Origin: Oceanospirillales bacterium
GTDB lineage: Bacteria; Pseudomonadota; Gammaproteobacteria; Pseudomonadales; Endozoicomonadaceae
Direction of reading: 5' to 3'
Assembly: GCA_004762125.1 (NCBI GenBank)
Contig: SIHQ01000007.1
Location: 124,001 to 188,000 of the forward strand
DNA length: 64,000 nucleotides
In this document: one piece after another, positions 17,263-26,596 of the stretch
Layout: each line of letters begins with the position of its first letter
Position numbering within the stretch: the first letter of the stretch is position 1
Program-made: the position numbers and the translations under genes
The notes under the pieces: generated by a model
Seen by the model: the letters and a program-made list of their open reading frames with translations, nothing else
The model's database searches: none
Told to the model about the DNA's origin: nothing

Positions 17263-17424
17263 TTACAGGATCTTGTTGTCGTATTTATTATTAATCAGGA
17301 CTGAACGATGCGGTTAATCACTAGCGATTAATTTCGAGTTGAACACATCGGCAATTTACCCAGACTGCACCTGTAAAATCAGGGACCTTTTGTTTTGTGC
17401 GGGTTTGCTTTCTCAGTTTGTGTT

Positions 17425-17439
17425 TGTAGTTATACTACA
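17425..17439. promoter_or_regulatory. HexR operator
   Basis: TGTAGTTATACTACA, a 15-base palindrome matching the HexR consensus TGTARTTWWAYTACA. It sits between hexR and the upstream EAL gene, both on the minus strand, so it most likely controls hexR itself. It is 9 bases beyond the EAL stop codon. Confidence 0.88.
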
Positions 17440-17447
17440 AAACTCTG

Positions 17448-18815
17448 TCAGTTTGACAGGGACTTGTTATAGTCAGCTAAAATTTTAATCAGTTGGTCTT
17501 CAGGAATTGGCGGGCTGATCAAATGCCCCTGTACTTCATCACAGTTATATTGTTTCAGTAGCTCTACAGTTGATTGTTTTTCAACGCCTTCGGCGACTAC
17601 CTTGAGGTCCAGCTTGTGGGCCATGGAGATAATGCTCTCCAGAACAGCTCTGCCTTTGTGAGAATCCGTGACGTCCCTGATAAAAGATCTGTCGACTTTG
17701 AGGCTGTCTACGGGTAGATTTTTCAGATAGCACAATGATGAGTAACCAGTTCCGAAGTCGTCAATACTGGTTTCAAGCCCCAGTTTTTTTATCTCCTGAA
17801 GCGTATTCATGGCATCGTCAAACTGTTCTATGAGAACAGATTCTGTCAATTCCAGTTCCAGTGACCCCGGACATAAATCGGTCTCATTCAGACTGTTTTT
17901 TATCTGCCTGATAAGACGTTCACTGTGAATCAATTGGGTTGTAGAAAGGTTAACGGATACCCCGGTATCAAAGCCAAGTTTTTGCCAATGACTGGCGTCA
18001 CGGCAGGCGGTCTGAATAACAAATTCTCCAAGCTTGTGAATCAGCCCTGTTCGTTCAGCGAGAGCGATAATATGAATTGGTGGGATATAACCAAAATCAG
18101 CATGGCGCCATCGGATCAGAGCTTCTGCTTTGGTGATCTGCTGCTTCTGAAGGTCGTATCTGGGTTGGTAATAAACGTCCAATTCGTTATTGTCTAGGGC
18201 GTTTTTCAAGTCAGTTTCCAGCTGACTGTGTTTGTTGGGCTCATCCGTTCTGGCTTGAGGAGATCGAAGCTTACTGGCAAAGCCTATTGTACTTAAGGCA
18301 ACTAGCCAGCTGGCAATCCAGGCCAGTGGTATAGTCTGCAGATGCTGGCTGATAAACAAAGCAAAAGGGCTCGCCAACGAAACCATATAGCCGATGATGC
18401 TCCGGTAATCTGGAGCCAGCAAAAGGCAGGCACAAGCAGAAAGAACAGTGATGATCAGAGGTATAATGAAGAGTTGTTGAACATCCAGTAGTGACAGTGC
18501 CAGAACTGGAGCGGCTCCGGTAAACAAGCCGAGTGCGCAGCTATGCAGTAGTCTCTTATCAGCTATTTTCTTTGTCAGTTTTGGTGAAAACCATTCAAAC
18601 AGCGTGAACCCGGCTACCCAGACCAATAAAATGAGTGGGTTCAGGCTGCTCAGAAACATAATAGCGAGCGCGAGAAGAGATGTAGATGAAAAAAGTGATA
18701 ATTGACGATATCTGTAAGAAAAATCCTTTCCATCATCGTCATTACTGGATGACGGAAGGCTTATATTCTTCACATGGGTATGTGTATAGAATCTTTCCTG
18801 CTGCTTGATTCCCAT
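17448..18815 (-). CDS. Membrane-bound EAL-domain cyclic-di-GMP phosphodiesterase
   Basis: 455 residues. Residues 40-180 hold about five to six transmembrane helices. The C-terminal EAL domain (about 200-450) keeps the catalytic landmarks: EAL at 231-233, the NLS segment, ELTES, DDFGTGYSS (352-360), KVDRSFI and the AEGVE Glu. The enzyme should therefore hydrolyse c-di-GMP, promoting motile over sessile behaviour. There is no GGDEF domain and no recognised sensor besides the membrane part. The usual QGY/F-x-F-xxP end reads QGHLISPPIP, a small deviation. Confidence 0.88.
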   Translation of the reverse strand: MGIKQQERFYTHTHVKNISLPSSSNDDDGKDFSYRYRQLSLFSSTSLLALAIMFLSSLNPLILLVWVAGFTLFEWFSPKLTKKIADKRLLHSCALGLFTGAAPVLALSLLDVQQLFIIPLIITVLSACACLLLAPDYRSIIGYMVSLASPFALFISQHLQTIPLAWIASWLVALSTIGFASKLRSPQARTDEPNKHSQLETDLKNALDNNELDVYYQPRYDLQKQQITKAEALIRWRHADFGYIPPIHIIALAERTGLIHKLGEFVIQTACRDASHWQKLGFDTGVSVNLSTTQLIHSERLIRQIKNSLNETDLCPGSLELELTESVLIEQFDDAMNTLQEIKKLGLETSIDDFGTGYSSLCYLKNLPVDSLKVDRSFIRDVTDSHKGRAVLESIISMAHKLDLKVVAEGVEKQSTVELLKQYNCDEVQGHLISPPIPEDQLIKILADYNKSLSN

Positions 18816-19001
18816 TAATACGATGTCTTTAGCGCTAGCAACCAGGGTCAGGATTCATTCCAGGGTCTGGGTGCGTATAATTAAGTCAAGTGTCTAGAAT
18901 ATCTGCGTCCTGCAGCGAGTAGCCATCTTTCACCCAAGGCCGCACAGTATCAACTGACTGTATACCAGTTTCAATACTCCTATGTTTATCTATTAGGTAA
19001 A

Positions 19002-19017
19002 CTGTGATTCTATTCAG
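19002..19017 (+). promoter_or_regulatory. Possible weak LexA site before uvrD
   Basis: CTGTGATTCTATTCAG fits CTG-N10-CAG but lacks the alternating TA core of strong SOS boxes. It lies 72 bases before the uvrD start, where LexA acts in E. coli. Chance occurrence is possible. Confidence 0.3.
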
Positions 19018-19089
19018 TCATTCTTTTCTTCAATGGCCGTAAATTAAACAGCCACGACAAACATCAACGAGTGTAATCTGCATCAGTCT

Positions 19090-21252
19090 ATGGACGTAAC
19101 TCCCATTATCGACTCCCTGAACGACGCCCAGCGTCAGGCAGTAACTAATCCTCCGGGCTCCATGCTGGTGCTGGCGGGAGCTGGTAGTGGTAAAACCCGG
19201 GTATTGGTTCATCGTATTGCCTGGCTGGTTCAGGTCGAGGCCATGTCGCCCTATTCCATCATGGCGGTAACTTTTACCAACAAGGCCGCAGCAGAGATGC
19301 GCTCGCGTATCGAAGAGCTGCTAGGCATTCCTCCAAGAGGAATGTGGGTGGGAACCTTTCACGGTTTGTCTCATCGCCTTCTGCGAGCTCACCATAAGGA
19401 TGCCGGACTACCTGAGAGCTTCCAGATACTGGACAGTGATGATCAGTTGCGAGTGATTAAGCGATTGATGAAAGCCATGAATCTGGATGACCAGAAATGG
19501 CCGGCTCGTCAGGCTCAGTGGTATATCAATGGTAAGAAAGACGAGGGTTTGCGTCCAGACTACATTGACCCTGGTTATGACCCTTTTGAACGCACGATGC
19601 TGGATGTATACCGAGCTTATCACCAATACTGTGATCAGGTAGGTGTCGTGGACTTTGGTGAACTGTTACTGCGTTCCCACGAGCTCTGGCTGAAGTGTCC
19701 AGATATTCTAAAACACTACCGCGAACGTTTTCGTTATGTGCTGGTGGACGAGTTTCAGGATACCAATGCTATTCAGTATGCCTGGTTACGAATGCTGACC
19801 GGTGATGACGACAAGATGATGGTCGTAGGCGACGATGATCAGTCTATTTATGGCTGGCGTGGTGCCCGTATTGAGAATATTCGACAGTTCTCGAAGGATT
19901 TCCCCAAGGCAGAAACCATTCGACTGGAGCAGAACTACCGCTCGACCAGTAACATTTTGCGAGCAGCCAACGCTGTGATTGCGAATAATCCGGATCGCCT
20001 GGGTAAAGAACTTTGGACTGAAGGTAACGAGGGTGAACCTCTGCAGGTGTATGCCGGCTTTAACGAGATGGATGAAGCTCGCTTTATCAGCGATCGAATT
20101 CGTGAAGCGGTAAACCAGGGAATGGCTCGAAGTGACATGGCCATTCTTTATCGTTCCAACGCTCAATCTCGTGTTCTTGAAGAAGCGATGCTCCGGTCAT
20201 CAATTCCCTATCGGATCTATGGTGGTCAGCGATTCTTTGAACGAGCTGAAATTAAGAACGCTTTGGCTTATCTTCGCTTGGTGAGCTCCCCAGAAGACGA
20301 CACATCCATTGAACGTGTTATCAATATTCCGGCCAGAGGTATCGGCGAAAAAACCGTTGAGAAACTCCGTGAAACAGCCCGAAGCCAAGAGCTGAGCCTC
20401 TGGCAGGCGATCAGGAGTGTGATTGCTGCCAAATCAGTCGGTGGAAAGGCTGGGCGCTCCCTGGCTGAGTTTGTGGAAATGATTGAATCTCTGGGTAAAT
20501 CCGGGGATGACCTGGATCTGGGTGAGTTAACGGATCATGTGATTGCTGTCACTGGTCTGGTTGAGCATCATCAGAAAGAAAAAGGTGAAAAGGCCAGAGC
20601 CAGAGTCGAGAACCTTGAGGAACTGGTTAATGCCTGTGGCGAGTTTGATATAGATGACTTTGAGCAGGCAGAAGACAGTGTGCCACTGTCTACTTTAGAT
20701 GCTTTCCTTGCTAATGCCGCACTAGAGGCAGGAGATAATCAGGCTGATCAATTTACCGACAGTGTGCAGATGATGACTCTGCATTCGGCCAAAGGTCTGG
20801 AATTTCCGTTGGTGTTTCTTTGTGGCATGGAAGAGAGCTTGTTTCCCCATAAAATGGCACTGGAAGAAGGTAATCTCGAAGAAGAACGTCGCCTTTGTTA
20901 CGTAGGCATCACACGAGCGATGGAAAAGCTTTATCTCACCTATGCCGAGAATCGCAGGCTTTATGGTAACGACACCATGAACCGCCCTTCCCGCTTTATT
21001 CGTGAGATTCCTTCTGAGCTGGTGCAAGAAGTACGACTTGGTGGAAGCATCACCCGTCCGGTTGTGAGTAGGCCATCAGGTCAACCTGATCATGGTTTGT
21101 CATTGGGGCAGCGAGTACACCATGATGTATTTGGTGAGGGCATCGTTCTCAATTACGAAGGTGATGGTTCGCAAGCTCGTGTACAGGTGAACTTTGATTC
21201 TGAAGGTGCTAAGTGGTTGATGATGGCTTATGCCAATCTGACCGCGCTGTAA
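19090..21252 (+). CDS. uvrD: DNA helicase II
   Basis: A 3'-5' DNA helicase for nucleotide excision and mismatch repair. 720 residues, identical to the E. coli length. Superfamily 1A motifs in order: Q motif LNDAQRQAV, Walker A AGAGSGKT (29-36), AVTFTNKAAAEM, VDEFQDTN, VVGDDDQSIYGWRGA, LEQNYRS, TLHSAKGLEF and YVGITRAM. The C-terminal tail has the Tudor-like RNA-polymerase/UvrB-binding domain (GQRVHHDVFGEGIVLNYEGDG). Monocistronic, followed by a strong inverted repeat. Confidence 0.96.
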   Translation: MDVTPIIDSLNDAQRQAVTNPPGSMLVLAGAGSGKTRVLVHRIAWLVQVEAMSPYSIMAVTFTNKAAAEMRSRIEELLGIPPRGMWVGTFHGLSHRLLRAHHKDAGLPESFQILDSDDQLRVIKRLMKAMNLDDQKWPARQAQWYINGKKDEGLRPDYIDPGYDPFERTMLDVYRAYHQYCDQVGVVDFGELLLRSHELWLKCPDILKHYRERFRYVLVDEFQDTNAIQYAWLRMLTGDDDKMMVVGDDDQSIYGWRGARIENIRQFSKDFPKAETIRLEQNYRSTSNILRAANAVIANNPDRLGKELWTEGNEGEPLQVYAGFNEMDEARFISDRIREAVNQGMARSDMAILYRSNAQSRVLEEAMLRSSIPYRIYGGQRFFERAEIKNALAYLRLVSSPEDDTSIERVINIPARGIGEKTVEKLRETARSQELSLWQAIRSVIAAKSVGGKAGRSLAEFVEMIESLGKSGDDLDLGELTDHVIAVTGLVEHHQKEKGEKARARVENLEELVNACGEFDIDDFEQAEDSVPLSTLDAFLANAALEAGDNQADQFTDSVQMMTLHSAKGLEFPLVFLCGMEESLFPHKMALEEGNLEEERRLCYVGITRAMEKLYLTYAENRRLYGNDTMNRPSRFIREIPSELVQEVRLGGSITRPVVSRPSGQPDHGLSLGQRVHHDVFGEGIVLNYEGDGSQARVQVNFDSEGAKWLMMAYANLTAL

Positions 21253-21261
21253 AATCCTGAA

Positions 21262-21286
21262 GCACGACAGGTCTCACCTGTCGTGC
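21262..21286. repeat. Perfect 11-bp inverted repeat between converging genes
   Basis: GCACGACAGGT and ACCTGTCGTGC with loop CTC, 10 bases after uvrD. No T-run follows on either strand, so it may stall or protect transcript ends rather than act as a classic terminator. Confidence 0.7.
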
Positions 21287-21294
21287 AATGACAC

Positions 21295-22306
21295 CTACAC
21301 ATTCAAATCCTTTGGGTATATTGGGTCACGCCAACCCAACCAGTGCAAAACCAGACCGGATAATAATGCACTGGTGGCTTGAGTACTGAAAATCATCACA
21401 TCATTCAATCCTTGTGCCTTATGTTTCTCATCGTGATTGTAGGTGCTGGGAAGTAATGACGTTCCGGCAATAAAGAGAAAGTTCCTGGCAACTCCCAGCA
21501 ATACTAATGCCCACCAGTAATGCATAAAACTTCGATCTATCAGTCCAACAACTACACAAACGGCAAGCAATACCAGACCAGAGAAAATCATGGCTGCATG
21601 GCCAAGTTTCTAATCAGGTAACCGGAAAAGAGTGATGGCAGGAACATGGCCGTGATATGACCCCAAAGCCAACGGCAGCACTGATTGATGCTATCCAGAA
21701 GCCTTTGCGTTGTAATAGTTTTCCGGACTGCAGTGAGCTCTGCTCGCTGGTTGCCTTGAGTTCAGCAGGGTTATTGAAGCCTGCCGTGATAATGACAAAA
21801 GCCAAAATAAACAGTATTGCCAGCAAGAGAAAAGCACCACTGAATGTATCACCGACCAGCGATTGACCGATGGGGACAAGTTCAGGTCCAACTCAGGCGG
21901 AGATCAATCCTGCGATCATAAGTCTTGCTGCAGCTTTCGACATTCTATCTGGTGTTACGGACTCCATGGCGGCAAACCGGAATTGCTGTCCAACAGCGAC
22001 GACTACTCCTATTAAAGCGCTAGAAAAAATAAAGCCTATGAAGGACTGCTCCTGCAGAGCAAGCATGGCCAGTAAAGCTGCCCCGCAGCCAATCAGCATC
22101 CCGACCATAAAGACGGATTTTCTTCCTAGGCGTTTTGCAAAATACGACGCTGGATAAACAGAGCTGGCCGTACCTATAATCAGTGAGGCTACAGGCAGCG
22201 TGGTCCAGAGAGACGAATCGATGATTTCACGGCTGGCCAGTGCTCCTGAAAAGACCATAAGAGGTGCAGCGCACATAGCAAGTGCCTGAGCAAAAAAAGT
22301 ATCCAT
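21295..22306 (-). pseudogene. Decayed MFS transporter gene
   Basis: The minus strand reads a major-facilitator protein: FAQALAMCAAPLMVFSGAL, an MFS loop SYFAKRLGRKSVFMVG and several hydrophobic helices. The frame is broken by an in-frame TGA (21893-21895). It continues in the same frame (LAILFILAFVIITAGF) to a frame change near 21660, with another near 21595, before the last helices (MIFSGLVLLAVCVVVGLIDR). Together the pieces make about 10-11 helices. At least three lesions, so certainly non-functional. The best analogy is drug/metabolite MFS permeases; substrate unknown. Confidence 0.88.
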
Positions 22307-22482
22307 ACATTGACAGGCATATCATTGGCTTCATTGTTATTTTGATTCTGATTATGCCCACAATTTCTCGAATACAGTATCAATAACAGGTCTGACGTCT
22401 TGTACCTGTACGTATAACCACTTAACATGCGATGATCTGAAGTACCAACAATCAATAATAAAACAACAGAGAGCAGGCCGAG

Positions 22483-23598
22483 ATGAAACGCCGTAACCTA
22501 CTCGCATCTTTGGGACTTGCAGCCGCAGCTGTAGCTCTATCCGGGTGCAACGATTCTGATAAAAAACAGACAGCTGATGCTGAAGCTGTTTCTGCACCGC
22601 AACAACAAACTTACGAATGGAAACTGGTCACTTCTTGGCCAAAGAACTTCCCCGGATTGGGTATGGGCCCGGAACGGTTTGCATCCCTTGTGGATCAAAT
22701 GAGTAACGGTCGTATGACGATCAAAGTATACGGCGGTGGTGAACTTGTACCTCCTCTGGAAGTCTTTGATGCGGTGTCTAATGGTACGGCTGAAATGGGT
22801 CACTCAGGTGCTTATTACTGGAAAGGAAAAACAGCTCCTGCTCAGTTCTTTGCAACGGTACCATTTGGTCTGAACGCTCAGGAAATCAGTAGCTGGGTTC
22901 ATTACGGTGGCGGTCAGGCTCTTTGGGACGAACTGTATCAACCGTTTAATCTCAAGCCTTTTGCTGGCGGTAACAGCGGTGTACAGATGGCTGGCTGGTT
23001 CAACAAGGAGATTAACTCTCTGGATGACCTGAAAGGCCTGAAGATGCGTATTCCAGGCATGGGCGGTGAAGTATTCAAGCGTCTAGGCGGAGTGCCTGTT
23101 AACCTGCCAGGTGGTGAATTGTTCACAGCCCTGCAGACGGGAACTATTGATGCAACCGAATGGGTGGGTCCTTACAACGATCTGGCCTTTGGTCTCCATA
23201 AAGCAGCCAAGTACTACTACTATCCGGGTTGGCATGAGCCAGGCACTATGCTTGAATTCACCATGAATTTGGATAAGTGGAATGAATTGCCTGCCGATCT
23301 TAAGGCTATCGTTTCCACTGCTGCCCGTGCAGTGAATCAGGACATGATTGATGAATACACGGCTCGTAACAATAATGCTCTGAAACAGCTGGTGAATGAG
23401 CACGGTGTTCAGTTGAAGAAACTTCCTGATGATGTACTTAAGCAGCTGAAAGAGATTTCTAAAGAAGTGGTTGCTGAAGTACAGAATGACAGCGATATTG
23501 CTAAGCGTATCTATGATTCATACGACGCTTTTCGTCAGCAATCCAATGAATATCATAAGATTTCTGAAGTGGCTTATTACAAGGCTCGTGATCTGTAA
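22483..23598 (+). CDS. TRAP transporter substrate-binding lipoprotein (DctP family, TakP-like)
   Basis: 371 residues. The N-terminus KRRNLL...LGLAAAAVALSGC combines a twin-Arg-like start with a lipobox (LSGC, Cys22), so it is probably a membrane-anchored periplasmic protein. The TRAP-binding hallmarks of the 2-oxoacid-binding (TakP) branch are present: EWKLVTSWPKNFPG, MRIPGMGGEVFKRLG, IDATEWVGPYND and YYPGWHEPGTMLEF. It would deliver an organic acid to a DctQM permease. No permease gene is adjacent, so it is an orphan here. Confidence 0.9.
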   Translation: MKRRNLLASLGLAAAAVALSGCNDSDKKQTADAEAVSAPQQQTYEWKLVTSWPKNFPGLGMGPERFASLVDQMSNGRMTIKVYGGGELVPPLEVFDAVSNGTAEMGHSGAYYWKGKTAPAQFFATVPFGLNAQEISSWVHYGGGQALWDELYQPFNLKPFAGGNSGVQMAGWFNKEINSLDDLKGLKMRIPGMGGEVFKRLGGVPVNLPGGELFTALQTGTIDATEWVGPYNDLAFGLHKAAKYYYYPGWHEPGTMLEFTMNLDKWNELPADLKAIVSTAARAVNQDMIDEYTARNNNALKQLVNEHGVQLKKLPDDVLKQLKEISKEVVAEVQNDSDIAKRIYDSYDAFRQQSNEYHKISEVAYYKARDL

Positions 23599-23636
23599 GT
23601 AACGGTTAGATTGTAGATTGGGTCTTAAGGCTCAAT

Positions 23637-24440
23637 CTATAATTCTCTGATTTCTTCAAATCCCATTTGTTTCAAAGCAGGCACAAGATCATCAACGGTT
23701 TCATTGCTGCCGCTGTAAACAAAAATATCTGATGTTTTACCTTTTTCAATAATCCCTATCTCAAGCATGCTCTCCATATCAAGCAAGCGCTCTACCCTAT
23801 GAGCAATAGCTTCTCCTGAATCTACCCATGTCATGTCTGCCGAAATGACTTGCTGAAGTTGCTCTTTCAGTAAAGGAAAATGAGTGCAGCCAAGTACGAT
23901 GCAATCGGGCATAGGGTTAGCTTTAAAGAAAGGACTGAGAATGGCTTTTAAGGTATCAGGGTCAACGACCTTTCCCCTTAAATGATCTTCTGCCAGTTGT
24001 ACCAACTCACTGCTGCCTACTCTGATGACTTTACAATGATTAGCAAAATCCCTGATCAATTGATCGGTGTATTGTCTTTTGACCGTGCCAGGTGTTGCCA
24101 GCAAACCGATACAGCCAATTTTTGAAGCTAACCCTGCAGGTTTAATAGCGGGCACAACGCCGACAACCGGGATGTCCAGTAATGTTCTGGCTCCAGGCAG
24201 AGAAATAGTACTGGCCGTATTACAGGCAATAGTGACCAGTGATGGCTTGTATTGGTCTGCAAGCTTTTCGAGGCAATGCAGGGTTCGCTCAATAACCTCG
24301 CTTTCAGGGCGTGGGCCGTAGGGGAAGCCTTCATTGTCGGAGCAGTAAATAACGGGTAGCCCAGGCAACCGGTTTTTGATTTCCTGATAGATACTCAGGC
24401 CACCGACGCCTGAATCAAAAATAACGATGGGTTTTTGCAT
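23637..24440 (-). CDS. murI: Glutamate racemase
   Basis: Makes D-glutamate for peptidoglycan. 267 residues, family length. The catalytic bases are visible: IVIFDSGVGGLSI (Asp), ACNTAST (first catalytic Cys) and LGCTHFPLL (second Cys). The substrate loop EGFPYGPR is present. Converges with the TRAP gene; a 7-9 bp stem overlaps the two ends (23614-23639). Confidence 0.94.
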   Translation of the reverse strand: MQKPIVIFDSGVGGLSIYQEIKNRLPGLPVIYCSDNEGFPYGPRPESEVIERTLHCLEKLADQYKPSLVTIACNTASTISLPGARTLLDIPVVGVVPAIKPAGLASKIGCIGLLATPGTVKRQYTDQLIRDFANHCKVIRVGSSELVQLAEDHLRGKVVDPDTLKAILSPFFKANPMPDCIVLGCTHFPLLKEQLQQVISADMTWVDSGEAIAHRVERLLDMESMLEIGIIEKGKTSDIFVYSGSNETVDDLVPALKQMGFEEIREL

Positions 24441-24532
24441 TGGCTCTCTTTATTAAGGTTTTCTGATCGATTTTGATGACTGATATTCTTACATAAGCAC
24501 CCTAGATTAGGCATTTGATAACAGTTTGCAAA

Positions 24533-24889
24533 TTAACCTTCGGAAGCACTTTGGCAACTCAGGCAGAGTAGTGTTTCCGAGCGGGCTTTAAGTCGTTCAA
24601 ACCCTATGGAGTTATCGCATGAAATACAGAAACCATAATCACCGCTGTCGATTCGAGCCAGTGCTTTCATCACTTGTCTGAGTCGTTCCTGACTTTGGAT
24701 CTGACTGGCTTTCGCCATGCTTTGTTGTTGCAGTGCATCTCCCCTCGAAACTCTGCCGAATGCCTGTTGGTCGAGACTTACTGTGTCAGATGACAGGCTT
24801 ACCTGCTCCAGCATTACCTGCAGTTCCTGTTTTAACTTGAGCAATGATTGATTGAGATCATTTATTTGAGTTTTTGTTAATTCACTCAT
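24533..24889 (-). CDS. DksA/TraR-family zinc-finger protein
   Basis: 118 residues. An N-terminal coiled coil (residues 5-85, KLKQELQVMLEQV...ERLRQVMKALARIDSGDYG) is followed by a C4 zinc finger CISC...CLSC (near residues 88-112). Such proteins reach into the RNA polymerase secondary channel and modulate transcription with ppGpp. It is shorter than DksA (about 151) and lacks an obvious acidic DxxDxA coil tip, so it is probably a YbiI/TraR-type accessory member. Located upstream of murI on the same strand. Confidence 0.82.
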   Translation of the reverse strand: MSELTKTQINDLNQSLLKLKQELQVMLEQVSLSSDTVSLDQQAFGRVSRGDALQQQSMAKASQIQSQERLRQVMKALARIDSGDYGFCISCDNSIGFERLKARSETLLCLSCQSASEG

Positions 24890-25058
24890 TAGCTATGCCT
24901 CGGTTTGCACTATCTGTAATGGAAATGCCGTTGTTTCTGGGCTTTTAGTCTGCAGCATCCTCGCTCAAGGCTGTTCTGGTAAGAAGAACTGCCTACTGGA
25001 CACTGCTGTAGATTACAGTATGGTTATTTTCCGTACATTATTGTTATGGTTGCAAGCC

Positions 25059-25964
25059 ATGCAGACACAAGCCGTCTTTCAGGAAAGAATTTCCGCATTT
25101 CCAGCGGAAGCCACTGCCATTCTGGCAGACATCGCTCGTCAGGAAGGTATGCTGACGGCTGAGCAGGCATCTCAACTCAAATCTATTTTTAATCTGTCTA
25201 CAGCTGACCTGATGGTCAAACTGTTGCCCGTTGCTGCTGCGATCAGCGTGGCACCGATTTCTGAATTTTACGTAGGCGTTATCGCTGAAGGCATCTCCGG
25301 TGATCTTTATTTTGGTGCCAACATTGAATTCCTTCATCAGCCTTTGAAAGTCACTCTCCATGCTGAACAGTGCGCCATTTTGAATGCTTGGCACAAAGGT
25401 GAAGCAAAGCTGGTTCGCTTAGTAGTGAATGAAGCACCGTGTGGCCATTGCCGTCAGTTTATTAATGAGCTGAATTCAGCAGACTCCATTGAAATTATTA
25501 TTCAGCACGCTTCCGAGGGTGTTGTAAGACAATACTCCCTAGATGACTTGCTGCCAAAATCTTTTGGACCTGCTGATCTGGGGCTGACCGATGCTCTGAT
25601 GTCTCCTGAGCAGTTTGACCTTACTCTGCCGGAAGAGTTTGCTGGTGATGATCTGGTAAAAACAGCATTTGAAGCAGCTGTTAACTGTCATGCACCGGTT
25701 TGTAAAAGCCCTGCTGGCGTTGCTTTGAAGTTAAAGAGTGGAAAGATTGTTGCGGGTCGCTATGCCTCCAATGCAGCCTTTAACCCCGGAGCAACGGCTC
25801 TGGAAGCCGCTATGGTGAACTGGCGTTTGGCTCTTCTGGAAACTCAGCAAGACGATATTGTGGAAGCAGTCATGGTTGAACAGCCTACCAAGGTATCTCA
25901 GTATGCATTGGCTGAGTCTCAGCTAAAAGATTACGGTGTAGAGCTGCGTTATATCGCTGTCTAG
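25059..25964 (+). CDS. cdd: Cytidine deaminase (dimeric, two-domain type)
   Basis: Deaminates cytidine and deoxycytidine in pyrimidine salvage. From ATG 25059 (MQTQAVFQERI) the protein has 301 residues, close to E. coli Cdd (294). An in-frame ATG at 25020 adds a hydrophobic stretch unlike the family and is not preferred. The catalytic domain has FYVGVIAEG, HAEQCAI (His ligand and proton-shuttle Glu) and PCGHCRQF (two Cys ligands). The C-terminal inactive domain is present (SPAGVALKLKSGKIVAGRYASNAAFNP). Confidence 0.93.
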   Translation: MQTQAVFQERISAFPAEATAILADIARQEGMLTAEQASQLKSIFNLSTADLMVKLLPVAAAISVAPISEFYVGVIAEGISGDLYFGANIEFLHQPLKVTLHAEQCAILNAWHKGEAKLVRLVVNEAPCGHCRQFINELNSADSIEIIIQHASEGVVRQYSLDDLLPKSFGPADLGLTDALMSPEQFDLTLPEEFAGDDLVKTAFEAAVNCHAPVCKSPAGVALKLKSGKIVAGRYASNAAFNPGATALEAAMVNWRLALLETQQDDIVEAVMVEQPTKVSQYALAESQLKDYGVELRYIAV

Positions 25965-26008
25965 ACTGAATAGAACTACAAATGGGTCACAGCAGGGACG
26001 CTCAACCT

Positions 26009-26263
26009 ATGAAAATCGAACCTCCTCTCCCATCAGACATGCCTGACTTCAGTGAAGACAATGACCCTCAATCGGGCCAACGGGGTAATGGTTCTCATCA
26101 GCAGAAGGAAAACTGCAAGCCGATGGTTCCTCATGAAACTCATTCTCCTGAAGTATCCAAAGATCTTAAATCCCGTAAGGCTTCCAAACGTGGAGAAAAG
26201 AGCAAACGAAGAAGAAAAATAGCTGAACGAAAAGCCCGTCAAGAGCAACCAGATGATGAATAA
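26009..26263 (+). CDS. Small basic-tailed hypothetical protein
   Basis: 84 residues from ATG 26009, with AGGGA about 10 bases upstream; an ATG at 25982 would add nine residues. The first half is acidic and Pro-rich, the last third very basic (KSRKASKRGEKSKRRRKIAERKARQ), as in nucleic-acid- or membrane-binding tails. No family recognised. Its end overlaps the next gene, implying co-translation. Confidence 0.5.
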   Translation: MKIEPPLPSDMPDFSEDNDPQSGQRGNGSHQQKENCKPMVPHETHSPEVSKDLKSRKASKRGEKSKRRRKIAERKARQEQPDDE

Positions 26264-26549
26264 GCAGATACCTTCTTTTCATCTGATTAGTATTTATCAA
26301 AATCTTTACGATTACATTTGGGGTGATGAACGAGATTCATTACCTGTGCTGAACCCGATGAGTACAGAAAGGCTCTTGAACATAGCAGGCGCTCTTGAAA
26401 ATCATATTAAAACCAATAGTTTTATTACTTCTCCAGTTGTAGATATCAATCCGGCAACCATTAAACAGTCTGGTCAAAAAGATCGAATTAATGCACTTCT
26501 TTATTTCGCAAGTAACACATATAACTTTTCTGATTACGCTGGTGGGTAG
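26253..26549 (+). CDS. Hypothetical protein, overlapping the preceding gene
   Basis: 98 residues, MMNKQIPSFHLISIYQNLYDYIW..., ending NTYNFSDYAGG. No signal peptide or motif. It overlaps the upstream gene by 11 bases and ends just before the monooxygenase gene, so the three may be one transcript. No family recognised. Confidence 0.5.
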   Translation: MMNKQIPSFHLISIYQNLYDYIWGDERDSLPVLNPMSTERLLNIAGALENHIKTNSFITSPVVDINPATIKQSGQKDRINALLYFASNTYNFSDYAGG

Positions 26550-26596
26550 ATAATGCTGAGCATTAGATGCAGGCTATTACGAATTATGTGGACGGT

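Noticed and set aside
18948-18975. CTG...CAG-like sequence before uvrD (CTGACTGTATACCAG)
   Set aside because: Spacing is 15, not 16, bases, so it does not fit a LexA box.
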